Shown here: piece after piece, positions 8,291 to 17,248 of the stretch
Layout of the letters: each line of letters opens with the position of its first letter
Position numbering within the stretch: position 1 is the stretch's first letter
NCBI RefSeq assembly: GCF_007859655.1
Contig: NZ_CP042304.1
Coordinates: 1,798,001 to 1,862,000, forward strand
Direction: 5' to 3'
DNA: 64,000 bases
DNA from: Devosia ginsengisoli
GTDB lineage: Bacteria > Pseudomonadota > Alphaproteobacteria > Rhizobiales > Devosiaceae
Made by a program: the position numbers and the translations under genes
The notes under the pieces: model-generated
The model's database searches: none
Seen by the model: the letters and a program-made list of their open reading frames with translations, nothing else
Told to the model about the DNA's origin: nothing

Positions 8291-9790
8291 ATGGCCAAGA
8301 GCGTCCTCGACAAGGATCTGCAGCGGGTTTCCGGGCTGGAAGACGCCACTCAGGACCTGGCCCGCGCGCTGGCGGCGCCCGGCATTGCGCTGGTCTTCCT
8401 GCTGCTCGCGGCGGTCTGGGCCAGCTACGCCGTCACCGACGGCCCCATGAGCTATCTCGTGGTCATCGCCGCGGCCATTGCCGGCTATATGGCGCTCAAT
8501 GTCGGCGCCAATGACGTCGCCAACAATATGGGTCCGGCGGTCGGCTCCAAGGCCCTCACCATGGGCGGCGCGCTGCTGATCGCCGCCATATTCGAGGCGG
8601 CCGGAGCGCTGCTGGCCGGCGGCGACGTGGTCAATACCGTGGCGCGCGACCTGCTGATCGGCGATGCCATTCCGCCCGGTCAGTTCGTATTGCTGATGAT
8701 GGCGGCCCTGCTGGCCTCGGCACTCTGGGTCAATCTCGCGACCTATATCGGCGCCCCAGTCTCCACCACCCATGCCGTGGTTGGCGGCGTCGTCGGCGCC
8801 GGCGTGGCCGCGTCGGGCGTGGGCAGCGTGGCCTGGCCGGTCATCGGCACCATCGCGGCGAGCTGGGTCATTTCACCCGTGCTGGGCGGCCTCTTCGCGG
8901 CGCTGTTGCTGCTGCTGATCAAGCACACCATTACCGACCGCATCGACAAGGTGTCCGCCGCGCGCATCTGGGTGCCGATCATCGTGGCCGGCATGACCGG
9001 CATCTTTGCCATGTATATCGCGACCAAGGGCCTGAGCCGGATCTGGGCGCCGGACCTGCCCGTCGTTCTGGCGCTGGGCATCGTCTGTGCCGCATTGGGC
9101 TGGATCGGCGCCATGCCGCTGGTTCGTTTCCAATCCATCGGCATGGAAAACCGCAAGAAGCATGTATCGACCCTGTTCCGCCTGCCGCTGGTGGTTGCGG
9201 CGGCTTTGCTGTCCTTCGCCCATGGCGCCAACGATGTCGCCAATGCCATCGGCCCCTTCGCGGCCATCGTCACCACATTGCAGTCCGGGCAGATGGAATC
9301 CTCGGGCCTGGCCCTGCCCTTCTGGGTGCTGGCTATCGGCGCCATCGGCATTTCGCTGGGCCTGGCGCTGTTCGGCCCCCGGCTGATCCGCACCGTGGGC
9401 GAGCAGATCACCAAGCTCAACGAAATCCGGGCCTATTGCGTGGCGCTGTCGGCAGCGGTGACGGTGCTCGTGGCCTCGGCTTTGGGCCTGCCGGTCTCAT
9501 CGACCCATATCGCAGTGGGTGGCATTTTCGGTGTCGGCTTCCTGCGTGAATATTATTCCCGCCGCGATCTCGATTTCGCGGCCGTTCCCATCCATGCCAA
9601 GCATGTCGATCCGGCCGCGCTCAATGCCACGCCCGAAGACGCCCTGTCGCGGGAACGCAAGAGCGAGCGACGCAAGCTGGTGCGCCGGCAGCATGTGACG
9701 GGTATCGCCGCGGCCTGGATCATCACCGTGCCGGCCTCGGCCGTTCTGGCCGCCATACTGTTCTGGATACTCGATCTGGTGATCGGCTAG
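8291..9790 (+). CDS. Inorganic phosphate transporter, Pit family
   Basis: Inner-membrane low-affinity phosphate (metal-phosphate) symporter of 499 residues. The family duplication is plain: GANDVANNMGPAVGS at about residue 72 and GANDVANAIGPFAAI at about residue 312, each in an arm of five or six hydrophobic segments. A soluble basic linker (about residues 420-460) precedes a last membrane segment. The N-terminus begins with a 30-residue cytoplasmic helix. Its stop codon shares the bases CTAG with the stop of the convergent Nudix gene. No Pho box was seen upstream, as expected for a constitutive Pit system. Confidence 0.93.
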   Translation: MAKSVLDKDLQRVSGLEDATQDLARALAAPGIALVFLLLAAVWASYAVTDGPMSYLVVIAAAIAGYMALNVGANDVANNMGPAVGSKALTMGGALLIAAIFEAAGALLAGGDVVNTVARDLLIGDAIPPGQFVLLMMAALLASALWVNLATYIGAPVSTTHAVVGGVVGAGVAASGVGSVAWPVIGTIAASWVISPVLGGLFAALLLLLIKHTITDRIDKVSAARIWVPIIVAGMTGIFAMYIATKGLSRIWAPDLPVVLALGIVCAALGWIGAMPLVRFQSIGMENRKKHVSTLFRLPLVVAAALLSFAHGANDVANAIGPFAAIVTTLQSGQMESSGLALPFWVLAIGAIGISLGLALFGPRLIRTVGEQITKLNEIRAYCVALSAAVTVLVASALGLPVSSTHIAVGGIFGVGFLREYYSRRDLDFAAVPIHAKHVDPAALNATPEDALSRERKSERRKLVRRQHVTGIAAAWIITVPASAVLAAILFWILDLVIG

Positions 9791-10275
9791 GCCGCCGGCG
9801 GAACGGCGCCCTGCGATTCCCGGCGCAACTGGATTTGCAGCTTCACCGCCAGGCGCGACAAGGCGCTGTCATTGAGCAGCCGCCGCGCTTCGGGCAGCAC
9901 GGCCCAATGGCGCAGGCGCTGGTCCATTTCCTTCCAGGTGTCGAGCTGGGTTTCCACGCGCAGCGGATAGAGATCGACATCGACCAGGCTCGACCCATCG
10001 ACGCTGGCGCTCGAGCGATAGCTGCCGACCGGCTCGGTGCCGATCTGCCCGTTGACCCCGGCCTCTTCGAGAGCTTCCAGCGCCGCGCTCTCCCAGGGCG
10101 TCATGCCCGGTTCGATATCGCCCTTGGGGAAAATCCAGCGGCCGGTGCGCCGCGAGGTGATCAGCAGGAAGACCACGCGCCCCTCCACGACCGAATAGGG
10201 CAGCGCGCCGGACTGCCGCTGCCCGGGCATGGTTTCTACCTTCGGACTCCAGTGGCTCAGGAATTCGCGCAGCAT
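9787..10275 (-). CDS. Nudix hydrolase, DIPP-like
   Basis: A 162-residue Nudix-fold protein. The Nudix box runs from FPKGDIEPGM to ALEEAGV. Relative to the consensus GX5EX7REUXEEXGU it keeps the two closing Glu residues and the Gly, but has Met and Leu where the first Glu and the Arg stand, as in many alphaproteobacterial diphosphoinositol-phosphatase-like members. The substrate is unknown. Start chosen at ATG 10275 because GGAG lies 6 bases upstream; in-frame ATGs further up lack this. It ends inside the last bases of the Pit gene. Confidence 0.8.
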   Translation of the reverse strand: MLREFLSHWSPKVETMPGQRQSGALPYSVVEGRVVFLLITSRRTGRWIFPKGDIEPGMTPWESAALEALEEAGVNGQIGTEPVGSYRSSASVDGSSLVDVDLYPLRVETQLDTWKEMDQRLRHWAVLPEARRLLNDSALSRLAVKLQIQLRRESQGAVPPAA

Positions 10276-10345
10276 GGCACTCTCCATCGGATCGACGGCC
10301 GGACAGTCGCATGACACCGCTGCTTCTGTCGATGCTGAGATCAGC

Positions 10346-10368
10346 AAAAAGGGCCCCGCAGGGCCCTT
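10346..10368 (-). terminator. Rho-independent terminator of the cold-shock gene
   Basis: AAGGGCCC (10349-10356) and GGGCCCTT (10361-10368) pair perfectly across the loop CGCA. On the minus strand the stem ends in TTTTT (10346-10350). It sits 21 bases beyond the cold-shock stop and just before the Nudix start region. Confidence 0.85.
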
Positions 10369-10388
10369 CGAAAACGCGATGCCGCTGT

Positions 10389-10604
10389 TTACTGCAGCAG
10401 GGTCAGGTTGGTCGCCGAAACCTTGCCGTCGCGGCCGGTTTCGAGCTCATAGGTCACCTTGTCGCCCTCATAAAGCCCCTGCAGGCCTGACCGCTGGACG
10501 GCTGAGATATGGACGAATACGTCCTTCTCGCCATTCTCGGGCGAGATGAACCCGTAACCCTTGGTGGTGTTGAAGAATTTGACGGTACCAGTGATGGTAT
10601 CCAT
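10389..10604 (-). CDS. Cold-shock family protein
   Basis: A 71-residue single OB-fold protein that binds single-stranded RNA/DNA. Both nucleic-acid motifs are intact: RNP1 KGYGFI (about residues 15-20) and RNP2 VFVHIS (about 29-34). The starting TGTVKFFNTTKGYGF is typical of CspA-type proteins, which act as RNA chaperones in cold or stationary phase. Which paralogue it is cannot be told. A good terminator follows. About 280 bases without a gene lie upstream and could include a long 5' leader as is common in csp genes. Confidence 0.95.
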   Translation of the reverse strand: MDTITGTVKFFNTTKGYGFISPENGEKDVFVHISAVQRSGLQGLYEGDKVTYELETGRDGKVSATNLTLLQ

Positions 10605-10798
10605 GGAACTTGTCCTCGCGAGTGGACGCCGCCGGGGGCGGCTAAGGGTTGAAAACGGGCCATTGTGGCCCGGCCTAAACGATTCACAGATCAGGAGGTA
10701 GCCAAGGTCCCGGCCTCCGCCGGTCGATCAGATAGCGCTGCAAGATGTCGTCACGTGTCGGCTGTCTGTCAGAAATTCAAGGCGTTTCACTGGTCGAT

Positions 10799-10837
10799 GA
10801 AAAGCCCCCGATCCAGGAGGGACTCCGGATCGAGGGC
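10799..10837 (-). terminator. Rho-independent terminator of the glycine-zipper lipoprotein gene
   Basis: An 11-bp stem, 10804-10814 with 10827-10837 (one G-T pair), is followed on the minus strand by TTTTC. A separate perfect 14-base palindrome, GCGCCCTAGGGCGC at 10842-10855, lies directly upstream of it on the same transcript. Together they close the lipoprotein gene ending at 10886. Confidence 0.75.
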
Positions 10838-10885
10838 CCTGGCGCCCTAGGGCGCGTGCAGCATGGGGCGATGCTGCAACTTCTG

Positions 10886-11161
10886 TCAGCCACGCGGGCA
10901 GGTGTCGCGATAGCGGCTGCCGTCGTTGCGTTCGTAGATGCAGATATTGTTGCTGCCGGACACACGGCCGAGCACATTACCTGCCGCTGCGCCGGCCACT
11001 GCGCCGACACCGGCACCGACCAGCGTACCAACCGCGCTGCCGCCCGTAACGCCAGCGCCCACCACGGCGCCGCCAAGGCCGCCAACGACAGCCCCCTGTT
11101 GAGTAGTGGTGCAAGCGGCAAGCGACAGGCAGGTTGCGGCGATGATCAGGAATTTGTGCAT
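10886..11161 (-). CDS. Glycine-zipper lipoprotein
   Basis: A 91-residue lipoprotein. Starting at ATG 11161 it has a short signal peptide with lipobox LAAC (Cys near residue 17). It continues with a long glycine-zipper segment (GAVVGGLGGAVVGAGV ... GAVAGAAAGNVLG) of the kind found in 17-kDa surface antigens and other outer-membrane-associated proteins. It closes with a small tail CIYERNDGSRYRDTCP with two cysteines. The open frame can be extended 10 codons upstream, but the lipobox spacing favours 11161. Likely anchored in the outer membrane; function unknown. Confidence 0.8.
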   Translation of the reverse strand: MHKFLIIAATCLSLAACTTTQQGAVVGGLGGAVVGAGVTGGSAVGTLVGAGVGAVAGAAAGNVLGRVSGSNNICIYERNDGSRYRDTCPRG

Positions 11162-11231
11162 GGGAAACCCTCCAAAAACTATCGAGGGCAAGAATGCGGC
11201 ACACCGGCATTTGGTTCCGGCTACATTTTAA

Positions 11232-11606
11232 CTAATTGCGATCGGGTCCATTCCAGGCCAGCCCAACCAGCACAATGGCGAGCCAGCCGCCGATCATGCC
11301 GAGCCCGCCCAGCGGCGCCGCGCCGGGGAACAGACTGTGCCCCAGCCATTCGCGCATGCCGAGATCGCCGGCAAAAATAATGGTGCCCATCGCCAGCAAT
11401 GTCGCGGCAATGGCCGGCAGGCGACCGCGTCCCGCCAGCCCCAGGGCCAGCAGCGCCGGACCATGCGCCAGGCCGATGGCGGCAATGGCCCCCAGGTTCC
11501 GCGAATCGCCATGCGAGGCCCCCGCCGCGGCCGCTACGCCCATTGCGCCGATGAGCCCCGATAGGGCCAGGGTCAGGCGCCGCATCACCTCATGTCGTCC
11601 GCTCAT
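11232..11606 (-). CDS. DUF423 family small membrane protein
   Basis: A protein of about 124 residues with four hydrophobic segments. The opening LSGLIGAMGVAAAAGASHG, the GLAHGPALLALGL block, and FAGDLGMREWLG followed by PLGGLGMIGGWLAI are hallmarks of the DUF423 (YgdD) family of inner-membrane proteins with no known activity. Start taken at 11606, where GGAG lies 9 bases upstream. The gene is divergent from the MATE exporter and the two starts are only 81 bases apart. Confidence 0.85.
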   Translation of the reverse strand: MSGRHEVMRRLTLALSGLIGAMGVAAAAGASHGDSRNLGAIAAIGLAHGPALLALGLAGRGRLPAIAATLLAMGTIIFAGDLGMREWLGHSLFPGAAPLGGLGMIGGWLAIVLVGLAWNGPDRN

Positions 11607-11687
11607 TCCGGGTCTCTCCATGTGCCCCCCCCTTCCGCTACCGGGCGGTTTCCTCTAGAGCAATCCCTCGCGAGTAGGACTTTCCAG

Positions 11688-13100
11688 ATGAGTGAACCAG
11701 CCACGGTTGCGTCCGGCGCAGCCGCCACCAGCCTTTCCATGTCAGCCAGTTGGGGCGACGAATTGCGCGCCACCTTCGCGCTGGCATGGCCGCTGGTCAT
11801 CGCACAACTGGCGCAGAATGCGTTGACGGCAACCGACGTCATCATGCTGGGCTGGCTCGGCCCGACCCATCTCGCCGCCGGCACGCTGGCGACCACTTTC
11901 CTCATGCCCTTCCTGGTCTGCGGCGTCGGCATTGTCGGCGCCGTGGCGCCCCTGGTGGCGCAGGCGCGCGGCGCCCGTGACATCAAGGCGGTCCGCCGCG
12001 TCGTGCGGCAGGGCATGTGGGCGGCCATTCTGCTGGCCGTGCTGTTCACGCCCATCCTGCTGCAGATCCGCCCCATCTATGCCGCGCTCGGACAGGACCC
12101 CACCATCACGCTGATGGCCGAGGAATATATCCAGGTGGGCGTGTGGATGCTGTTTCCCGCGCTCACCATCATCGCGCTCCGCTCCCTGCTGTCGGCCTTC
12201 GACGCCACGCGTATCATTCTGCTGGTTACCGTCGGTGGCGTGCTGTTCAACGCCTTCGCCAATTATGGGTTGATCTTCGGCCATTTCGGCATGCCACGCC
12301 TCGAATTGCGCGGCGCCGCCCTCGCCACCGTGCTGGCCAATATCGTGATGTTCGGCCTGATGCTGGCCTATGTGCTGCGCCAGCGCCGCTTCAAGCGCTT
12401 CTATGTGTTGATGCGCCTCTGGAAGCCCGACTGGCCGCGCTTCCGCGAAATCTTCCGCATCGGCACGCCCATCGGGCTGACCGTGCTGGCCGAGGTTGGC
12501 CTGTTCACCGCCGCAGCGCTGCTGATGGGCCTGCTGGGCACTGATGAGGTCGCCGCCCACGCCATCGCCCTGCAATGCGCCTCCATGGCCTTCATGGTGC
12601 CCTTGGGGCTGGGCATTGCCGCCACCGTTCGCGTCGGCATGGCCTATGGCCGGGGTGACGCCGAGGGTATCCGCAAGGCCGGCTGGACCGCCTTTGCCCT
12701 GGGCACTTCCTTCATGGCCGTCTCCTGCGCCCTGTTCCTCACGCTGGGGCCGTCCATCGTCGCCCTGTTCCTCGATCCGCGCGTTCCGGAAAACGCCCAT
12801 GCGCTGGCGCTGGCCGGCACCTTCCTTGTCGTGGCCGGGGTGTTCCAGCTCGTCGATGGCGCCCAGGTTGTCGCCGCCCATGCGCTGCGCGGCCTCAGCG
12901 ACACCAAGATCCCGATGGTCTTCGCCATTCTGGGCTATTGGGCCATCGGTCTGCCCACCGCCTGGCTGTTCGGCTTCGTCATCGGCTGGCGCGGCGTCGG
13001 CATCTGGCTCGGCCTGGCTGCAGGCCTCGCCGCCGTCGCCGTGGTGCTGGTCGCCCGCTTTGCCATGCGCGAACGCCTCGGCCTGCTGCGCCCGCGCTAG
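11688..13100 (+). CDS. MATE family multidrug/cation exporter
   Basis: A 470-residue inner-membrane exporter with twelve hydrophobic segments in two six-helix halves. The first (LAWPLVIAQLAQNALTATDVIMLGWLG) and the seventh-helix region (IGTPIGLTVLAEVGLFTAAALLMGLLG) show the internal repeat of the MATE (NorM-like) fold. Such pumps use Na+ or H+ gradients to export cationic drugs or metabolites. ATG 11688 was chosen over the upstream open frame because the preceding 32 residues are low-quality and would overlap the promoter of the divergent gene. Its end overlaps the convergent miaA end by four bases. Confidence 0.92.
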   Translation: MSEPATVASGAAATSLSMSASWGDELRATFALAWPLVIAQLAQNALTATDVIMLGWLGPTHLAAGTLATTFLMPFLVCGVGIVGAVAPLVAQARGARDIKAVRRVVRQGMWAAILLAVLFTPILLQIRPIYAALGQDPTITLMAEEYIQVGVWMLFPALTIIALRSLLSAFDATRIILLVTVGGVLFNAFANYGLIFGHFGMPRLELRGAALATVLANIVMFGLMLAYVLRQRRFKRFYVLMRLWKPDWPRFREIFRIGTPIGLTVLAEVGLFTAAALLMGLLGTDEVAAHAIALQCASMAFMVPLGLGIAATVRVGMAYGRGDAEGIRKAGWTAFALGTSFMAVSCALFLTLGPSIVALFLDPRVPENAHALALAGTFLVVAGVFQLVDGAQVVAAHALRGLSDTKIPMVFAILGYWAIGLPTAWLFGFVIGWRGVGIWLGLAAGLAAVAVVLVARFAMRERLGLLRPR

Positions 13101-13975
13101 CTTGCGCGCCGCGGCCAGTCGCCGAAGCGGTTGCGGAACCATGTCCGCTGCCTCTTGGCATATTGCTGGGTGGCAATGGTCGCCCGCGCTATTGCCTCGT
13201 CGCGCGCCAACGCACCATCGAGCCAGTCGCCGATCTCGCGCACGCCGATGGCCTTCATGACCGGCAGCGCCGGATCGAGATCGAGCGCGCGCAGCGCCTC
13301 CACCTCCGCCACCGCCCCGCCGGTGAACATGGCCTCGAAACGCCGCGCGATCCGGCCGCGCAGCACATCGCGATCGGGGTCCAGCACTAGGCGCTCCACC
13401 AGGAAATCCACGAGCAAACCGGAGGCATTCTCGCCCTGGAAGGAAGAAAGCATGCGGCCTGTGGCGCGCTTGACCGCCAGCGCCCGCGTCAACCTTTGCG
13501 GGTCAACCACCCGCAGGCGCTCTGCGGCCACCGGGTCCTCCCGCCGCAGCAGGGCCAGCCGTTGCGCACCATCCAGCGCTTGAATCTCTTGTTGAACTTG
13601 AAGCGTCAGCGCGGCCGGAATCTCGGGAATATCGGCGAATCCGTTTAGCAGCGCATCGAAATAAAGCCCTGTTCCACCAACGAAAATCAGCAGCCGCACC
13701 GGATCGCTCGTCTCGATGACCTCGCGCACCGCGCCAAGCCATTGCCCGGTCGAAAACCGCATGCTCGCCGGCACGGTGCCATAGAGCCGATGCTCCGCCA
13801 GCGCCATGTCCGCAGCATCGGGCCGGGCCGTGACCACGGCCAGCGTGTCATAGACCTGCATGGCATCGGCATTGACCACGATGCCGCCCTGCTGCTGCGC
13901 CATGGCGAGCGCCAGCGCCGACTTGCCGCTGGCAGTCGGACCCGCTATCAGGACGGCGCGCCTGCGGCCTGTCAC
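13097..13975 (-). CDS. miaA: tRNA dimethylallyltransferase MiaA
   Basis: Transfers a dimethylallyl group to adenosine 37 of tRNAs that read codons beginning with U. The P-loop AGPTASGKSALA (about residues 10-21), the DAMQVYDTLAVVTARP block, the GGTGLYFDALLNG motif and the C-terminal QQYAKRQRTWFRNRF are all diagnostic. The 292-residue form starts at GTG 13975 with GGAGGAA close upstream; the open frame upstream of it lacks protein-like sequence. It is divergent from serB, and only 24 bases separate the two start codons. Confidence 0.95.
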   Translation of the reverse strand: MTGRRRAVLIAGPTASGKSALALAMAQQQGGIVVNADAMQVYDTLAVVTARPDAADMALAEHRLYGTVPASMRFSTGQWLGAVREVIETSDPVRLLIFVGGTGLYFDALLNGFADIPEIPAALTLQVQQEIQALDGAQRLALLRREDPVAAERLRVVDPQRLTRALAVKRATGRMLSSFQGENASGLLVDFLVERLVLDPDRDVLRGRIARRFEAMFTGGAVAEVEALRALDLDPALPVMKAIGVREIGDWLDGALARDEAIARATIATQQYAKRQRTWFRNRFGDWPRRAS

Positions 13976-13999
13976 GCATTCCTCCGAAAAGTAGCCCTC

Positions 14000-14872
14000 A
14001 TGCCGGTTCTCTGCCTCATCGCCGATCCCGCCGATTCCGAACTCGATCCGGCGCTGGCCGCCGCCGTGGTGAAGCAAACCGGCGGCGAACTCAACTGGCT
14101 CAACCATTCCATTGCCTGCGAGATCATCGAGCCGAAGTCAACCGATGCGCTGGCCATTGCCCGCGAGATCATCGGCAACACCAGGGTCGATGCTGCGCTG
14201 GTGCCGACGGAAAACCGCCGCAAGCAGGTCCTCGTCGCCGACATGGATTCGACCATGATCAACGAGGAATGCATCGACGAACTCGCCGCCGCCCTCGGCA
14301 TCAAGGACCAGGTGGCCGCCATCACCGACCGCGCCATGCGGGGCGAGCTCGATTTCGGCCAGGCGCTCGACACGCGCGTCGCGCTGCTCAAAGGGCTGGA
14401 GCGCAAGGTGATCGAGGAAATCCGCCGCGAGAAGATCACGCTGGCGCCGGGCGGCCGCGCGCTGATCCAAACCATGAAGGAATATGGCGCCTATACCTCG
14501 CTGGTTTCGGGCGGCTTCACCTTCTTCGCCGACTATTTCGGCAAGCGCATCGGCTTTCACGAAGCCATCGCCAATGTGCTCGAATTCGACGGCGACCGCC
14601 TGACCGGCACGGTGGCCAAGCCCATCGTCGACAAGAACACCAAGCGCGAGCGCCTGACGGCCCGGGCCGCCGAACGCGACCTGCCGCTCAGCCAGACCAT
14701 TGCGGTGGGCGATGGCGCCAACGATCTCGACATGATCCGCATTGCCGGCTTCGGCGTGGCTCTGCATGCCAAGCCCGCCGTGGCCGCGGAAGCCGGTATC
14801 CGCATCGACCATGGCGACCTCACCGCCCTGCTCTACCTGCAGGGCTATAGCGACGAAGACATCATGCGCTGA
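14000..14872 (+). CDS. serB: Phosphoserine phosphatase SerB
   Basis: Last step of serine synthesis: hydrolyses phosphoserine. A 290-residue HAD-superfamily enzyme with an N-terminal ACT-like region (about residues 1-70). Then come motif I DMDSTMINEECIDE (nucleophile Asp in DMDST), motif II SGGFTFF, motif III Lys in VAKPIVDK and motif IV GDGANDLDM. The start at ATG 14000 gives the usual opening MPVLCLIADP. A strong bidirectional terminator lies 18 bases beyond the stop. Confidence 0.95.
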   Translation: MPVLCLIADPADSELDPALAAAVVKQTGGELNWLNHSIACEIIEPKSTDALAIAREIIGNTRVDAALVPTENRRKQVLVADMDSTMINEECIDELAAALGIKDQVAAITDRAMRGELDFGQALDTRVALLKGLERKVIEEIRREKITLAPGGRALIQTMKEYGAYTSLVSGGFTFFADYFGKRIGFHEAIANVLEFDGDRLTGTVAKPIVDKNTKRERLTARAAERDLPLSQTIAVGDGANDLDMIRIAGFGVALHAKPAVAAEAGIRIDHGDLTALLYLQGYSDEDIMR

Positions 14873-14889
14873 CACGCCTGCGGCCAACA

Positions 14890-14919
14890 AAAAGCCGACG
14901 CATTGCTGCGCCGGCTTTT
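14890..14919. terminator. Bidirectional rho-independent terminator between serB and hflC
   Basis: A 12-bp stem, 14890-14901 with 14908-14919 (one G-T pair), begins with AAAA and ends with TTTT. It can therefore act in both directions. It separates the convergent serB and hflKC transcripts. Confidence 0.88.
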
Positions 14920-14937
14920 GCATTTCCGGGGAGACGC

Positions 14938-16023
14938 CTACTGGGCTGGTGCCGCAGCAGGCTCCTCGGCAGGCACCGGAATTTCGGTGCCCTGCGTCGG
15001 CGTCAGCTCCGAGCCGTCCTCGAGCGTGATGCTCGGCACGGTGGTTTCCTCGATACCCAGCCCGTCAAGCGCCGGCTCGTCGGTCGGCTGCTGTGTGATC
15101 GGGGCAGCAGTCGGCTGGATCGGCGGCGCCAGGTTGGTATTGGCCGCCGGCAGTTCGCCATTGGAGCCGAAATAGCGGAAGAACTCGCTATCGGGCGACA
15201 GGATCATGGTCGTGCCGGTATTCACCAGCGCATTGCGATAGGATTCCATCGAGCGATAGAACTCGAAGAATTCCTGATCCTGACCATAGGCGGCAGCGAA
15301 CAGACGGTTACGCTCAGCATCGCCCGTACCACGGATGATTTCCGCATCACGGGTCGCCGCGGCCACGATTTCCACCGCCTGACGATCGGCAATAGCCCGC
15401 AGGCTCTGTGCCTGCTCCTGACCACGGGCGCGCAGCAGCGCGGCTTCGGCGAGACGTTCGGCGCGCATGCGTTCGAACGTGGTTGCCGAAACATCGGCGT
15501 CGAGGTCGGTGCGCAGGATACGCACGTCCACCACGTCGATACCGAGATTGGCGAGGTCCGGACGGATAAGGTCGCGCGTTTCCGCCATCATCTGGCCGCG
15601 CTGGTCGGACAGGGCGGCGCTGAATTCACGCAGGCCGTAAACCTGACGCAGGGCCGCATCGAGGCTGGCCCCGATACGGGCCTCGGCAACCGAGAGCTGG
15701 CCGGTGGCCCGCTCGCGGAACAGCCGCGGATCGGAAATGCGGTAGGTCAGGAAAGCATCCACCTGATAGAAGGCGTTGCCCGAAACCTGCACGCGCATAT
15801 TGGCGATATCGTAGCGCAGCAGGCGATCTTCGATCACCTGAACCGTGTCGACGAAATCCGTCGGAATCTTGAAATAGATGCCCGGTTCGGTGCGGACGTC
15901 GGTGATCTGGCCAAAGCGCATGACGATGGCCTGTTCGCGCTCGTTGACCACGTAGATCGACGAGAAGAACACATAGAGGGCGGCGAGAATGACAACGCCA
16001 ATGATGATCAGACGATTGTTCAT
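14938..16023 (-). CDS. hflC: HflC, subunit of the HflKC membrane protease modulator
   Basis: Prohibitin/stomatin (SPFH) family protein that, with HflK, surrounds the membrane protease FtsH and limits its activity. The 361 residues start with a membrane anchor (about 5-25), followed by the SPFH domain (VNEREQAIVMRFGQI ... GIYFKIP) and a long Ala/Arg/Glu-rich helical stretch. The C-terminal 70 residues are Pro/Thr-rich and likely disordered, longer than in E. coli HflC. It begins 3 bases after the hflK stop. Confidence 0.94.
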   Translation of the reverse strand: MNNRLIIIGVVILAALYVFFSSIYVVNEREQAIVMRFGQITDVRTEPGIYFKIPTDFVDTVQVIEDRLLRYDIANMRVQVSGNAFYQVDAFLTYRISDPRLFRERATGQLSVAEARIGASLDAALRQVYGLREFSAALSDQRGQMMAETRDLIRPDLANLGIDVVDVRILRTDLDADVSATTFERMRAERLAEAALLRARGQEQAQSLRAIADRQAVEIVAAATRDAEIIRGTGDAERNRLFAAAYGQDQEFFEFYRSMESYRNALVNTGTTMILSPDSEFFRYFGSNGELPAANTNLAPPIQPTAAPITQQPTDEPALDGLGIEETTVPSITLEDGSELTPTQGTEIPVPAEEPAAAPAQ

Positions 16024-16026
16024 GGC

Positions 16027-17139
16027 TTAGTTCCCCGTCGTCGTATTGGTCGTGGCGCCGGGCCGCAGTTCAGGCAATGGCAGATAGGGGATCACCCCCT
16101 GGCCACCGGCTCCGGTTTCCACCAGGACCTTTTCCGAACTCCCCATCACCTGCTCCATGGTTTCGAGGAACAGGCGCTTGCGCGTCACTTCGGGGGCGTT
16201 GACATATTCTGCATAGATGGCGTTGAAGCGCTCGGATTCACCGGTTGCTTCCTGCACCACGCGGTTGGTGTAGGCGGCAGCCTCTTCACGCAGGGCCGCA
16301 GCGCGACCACGGGCATCGCCCAGCAGCGTATTGGCATAGGACCGCGCCTCTTCCTGCAGGCGGGTTTCGTCCTGCCGGGCGCGCTGCACTTCATTGAAGG
16401 CGTCGATGACTTCGGCCGGCGGACCGGCATTCTCGATCAGGATCTGGGTGACATTCACACCCAGGCCATAGCTGTCGAGCGTCGTGCGGATGATCTGCAG
16501 GACTTCCTCGGAAATACCGCTACGGTCGTCACTATAGATGTCCTGGGCCGGACGACGGCCCACCACTTCACGCATGGCGCTTTCCGCAGCGAAGCGGACC
16601 ATGGATTCCTGGTCGCGGACGTTGAACAGATAGTCCTGCGGATTATCGATCGCCCAGAACACCGAGAACTGCACATTCACGATATTCTGGTCGCCCGACA
16701 GCATCAGCCCGTCGCTGGCACTCTGCGACGGGCGCGAGCCGGTGGCGGTCGCCGTTCCGATCTGGGTCTGATTAAGCGTGGTCGTCACGCGTTCGACGGT
16801 GTCGACCGGCCACAGCAGGAAATGCAGGCCCGGGCCGGCGAGTTCCGGCTTGGGCTTGCCGAAGCGCAGTTCGACGCCAACTTCCTGCGGCGCCACGGTA
16901 TAGACCGAGTTGGCGCCCCAAAAGGCGAGCACCGCAAGAATGCCGCCGATAATGGCCCAACGGCCACCGGGCAACCCGCCCTTGAACTGGTCGCGACCGC
17001 GGTTGAGAATATCTTCGAGATTGGGTGTATTGCCGCCACCCGGACGCCGCGGGCCACCGCCCCCGCCACCGGGCGCCTGCCCCCAGGGACCGCCATTATT
17101 ATTGCGGCCACCCCCGCCTCCGTTACTCTCCCACGGCAT
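16027..17139 (-). CDS. hflK: HflK, subunit of the HflKC membrane protease modulator
   Basis: Partner of HflC. The 370 residues open with a Gly/Asn/Pro-rich cytoplasmic tail (GGGGGRNNNGGPWGQ ..., residues 5-40), then a membrane segment (WAIIGGILAVLAFWG, about 62-76). The SPFH domain (SVYTVAPQEVGVELRFGK) and the coiled helix region (RAAALREEAAAYTNRVV) follow. The pair is conserved downstream of thyA-folA in Hyphomicrobiales, and the same order is kept here. Confidence 0.94.
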   Translation of the reverse strand: MPWESNGGGGGRNNNGGPWGQAPGGGGGGPRRPGGGNTPNLEDILNRGRDQFKGGLPGGRWAIIGGILAVLAFWGANSVYTVAPQEVGVELRFGKPKPELAGPGLHFLLWPVDTVERVTTTLNQTQIGTATATGSRPSQSASDGLMLSGDQNIVNVQFSVFWAIDNPQDYLFNVRDQESMVRFAAESAMREVVGRRPAQDIYSDDRSGISEEVLQIIRTTLDSYGLGVNVTQILIENAGPPAEVIDAFNEVQRARQDETRLQEEARSYANTLLGDARGRAAALREEAAAYTNRVVQEATGESERFNAIYAEYVNAPEVTRKRLFLETMEQVMGSSEKVLVETGAGGQGVIPYLPLPELRPGATTNTTTGN

Positions 17140-17248
17140 CGCGTCCCTTTCGGATAAATTTCGTTTCGTTGAGGACTTATATAGGCAAGGGCTTCAACCG
17201 ATCAATGCGCGCTGTCCTGTCGTCGCTCGTACACTTTGACGCGGTAGG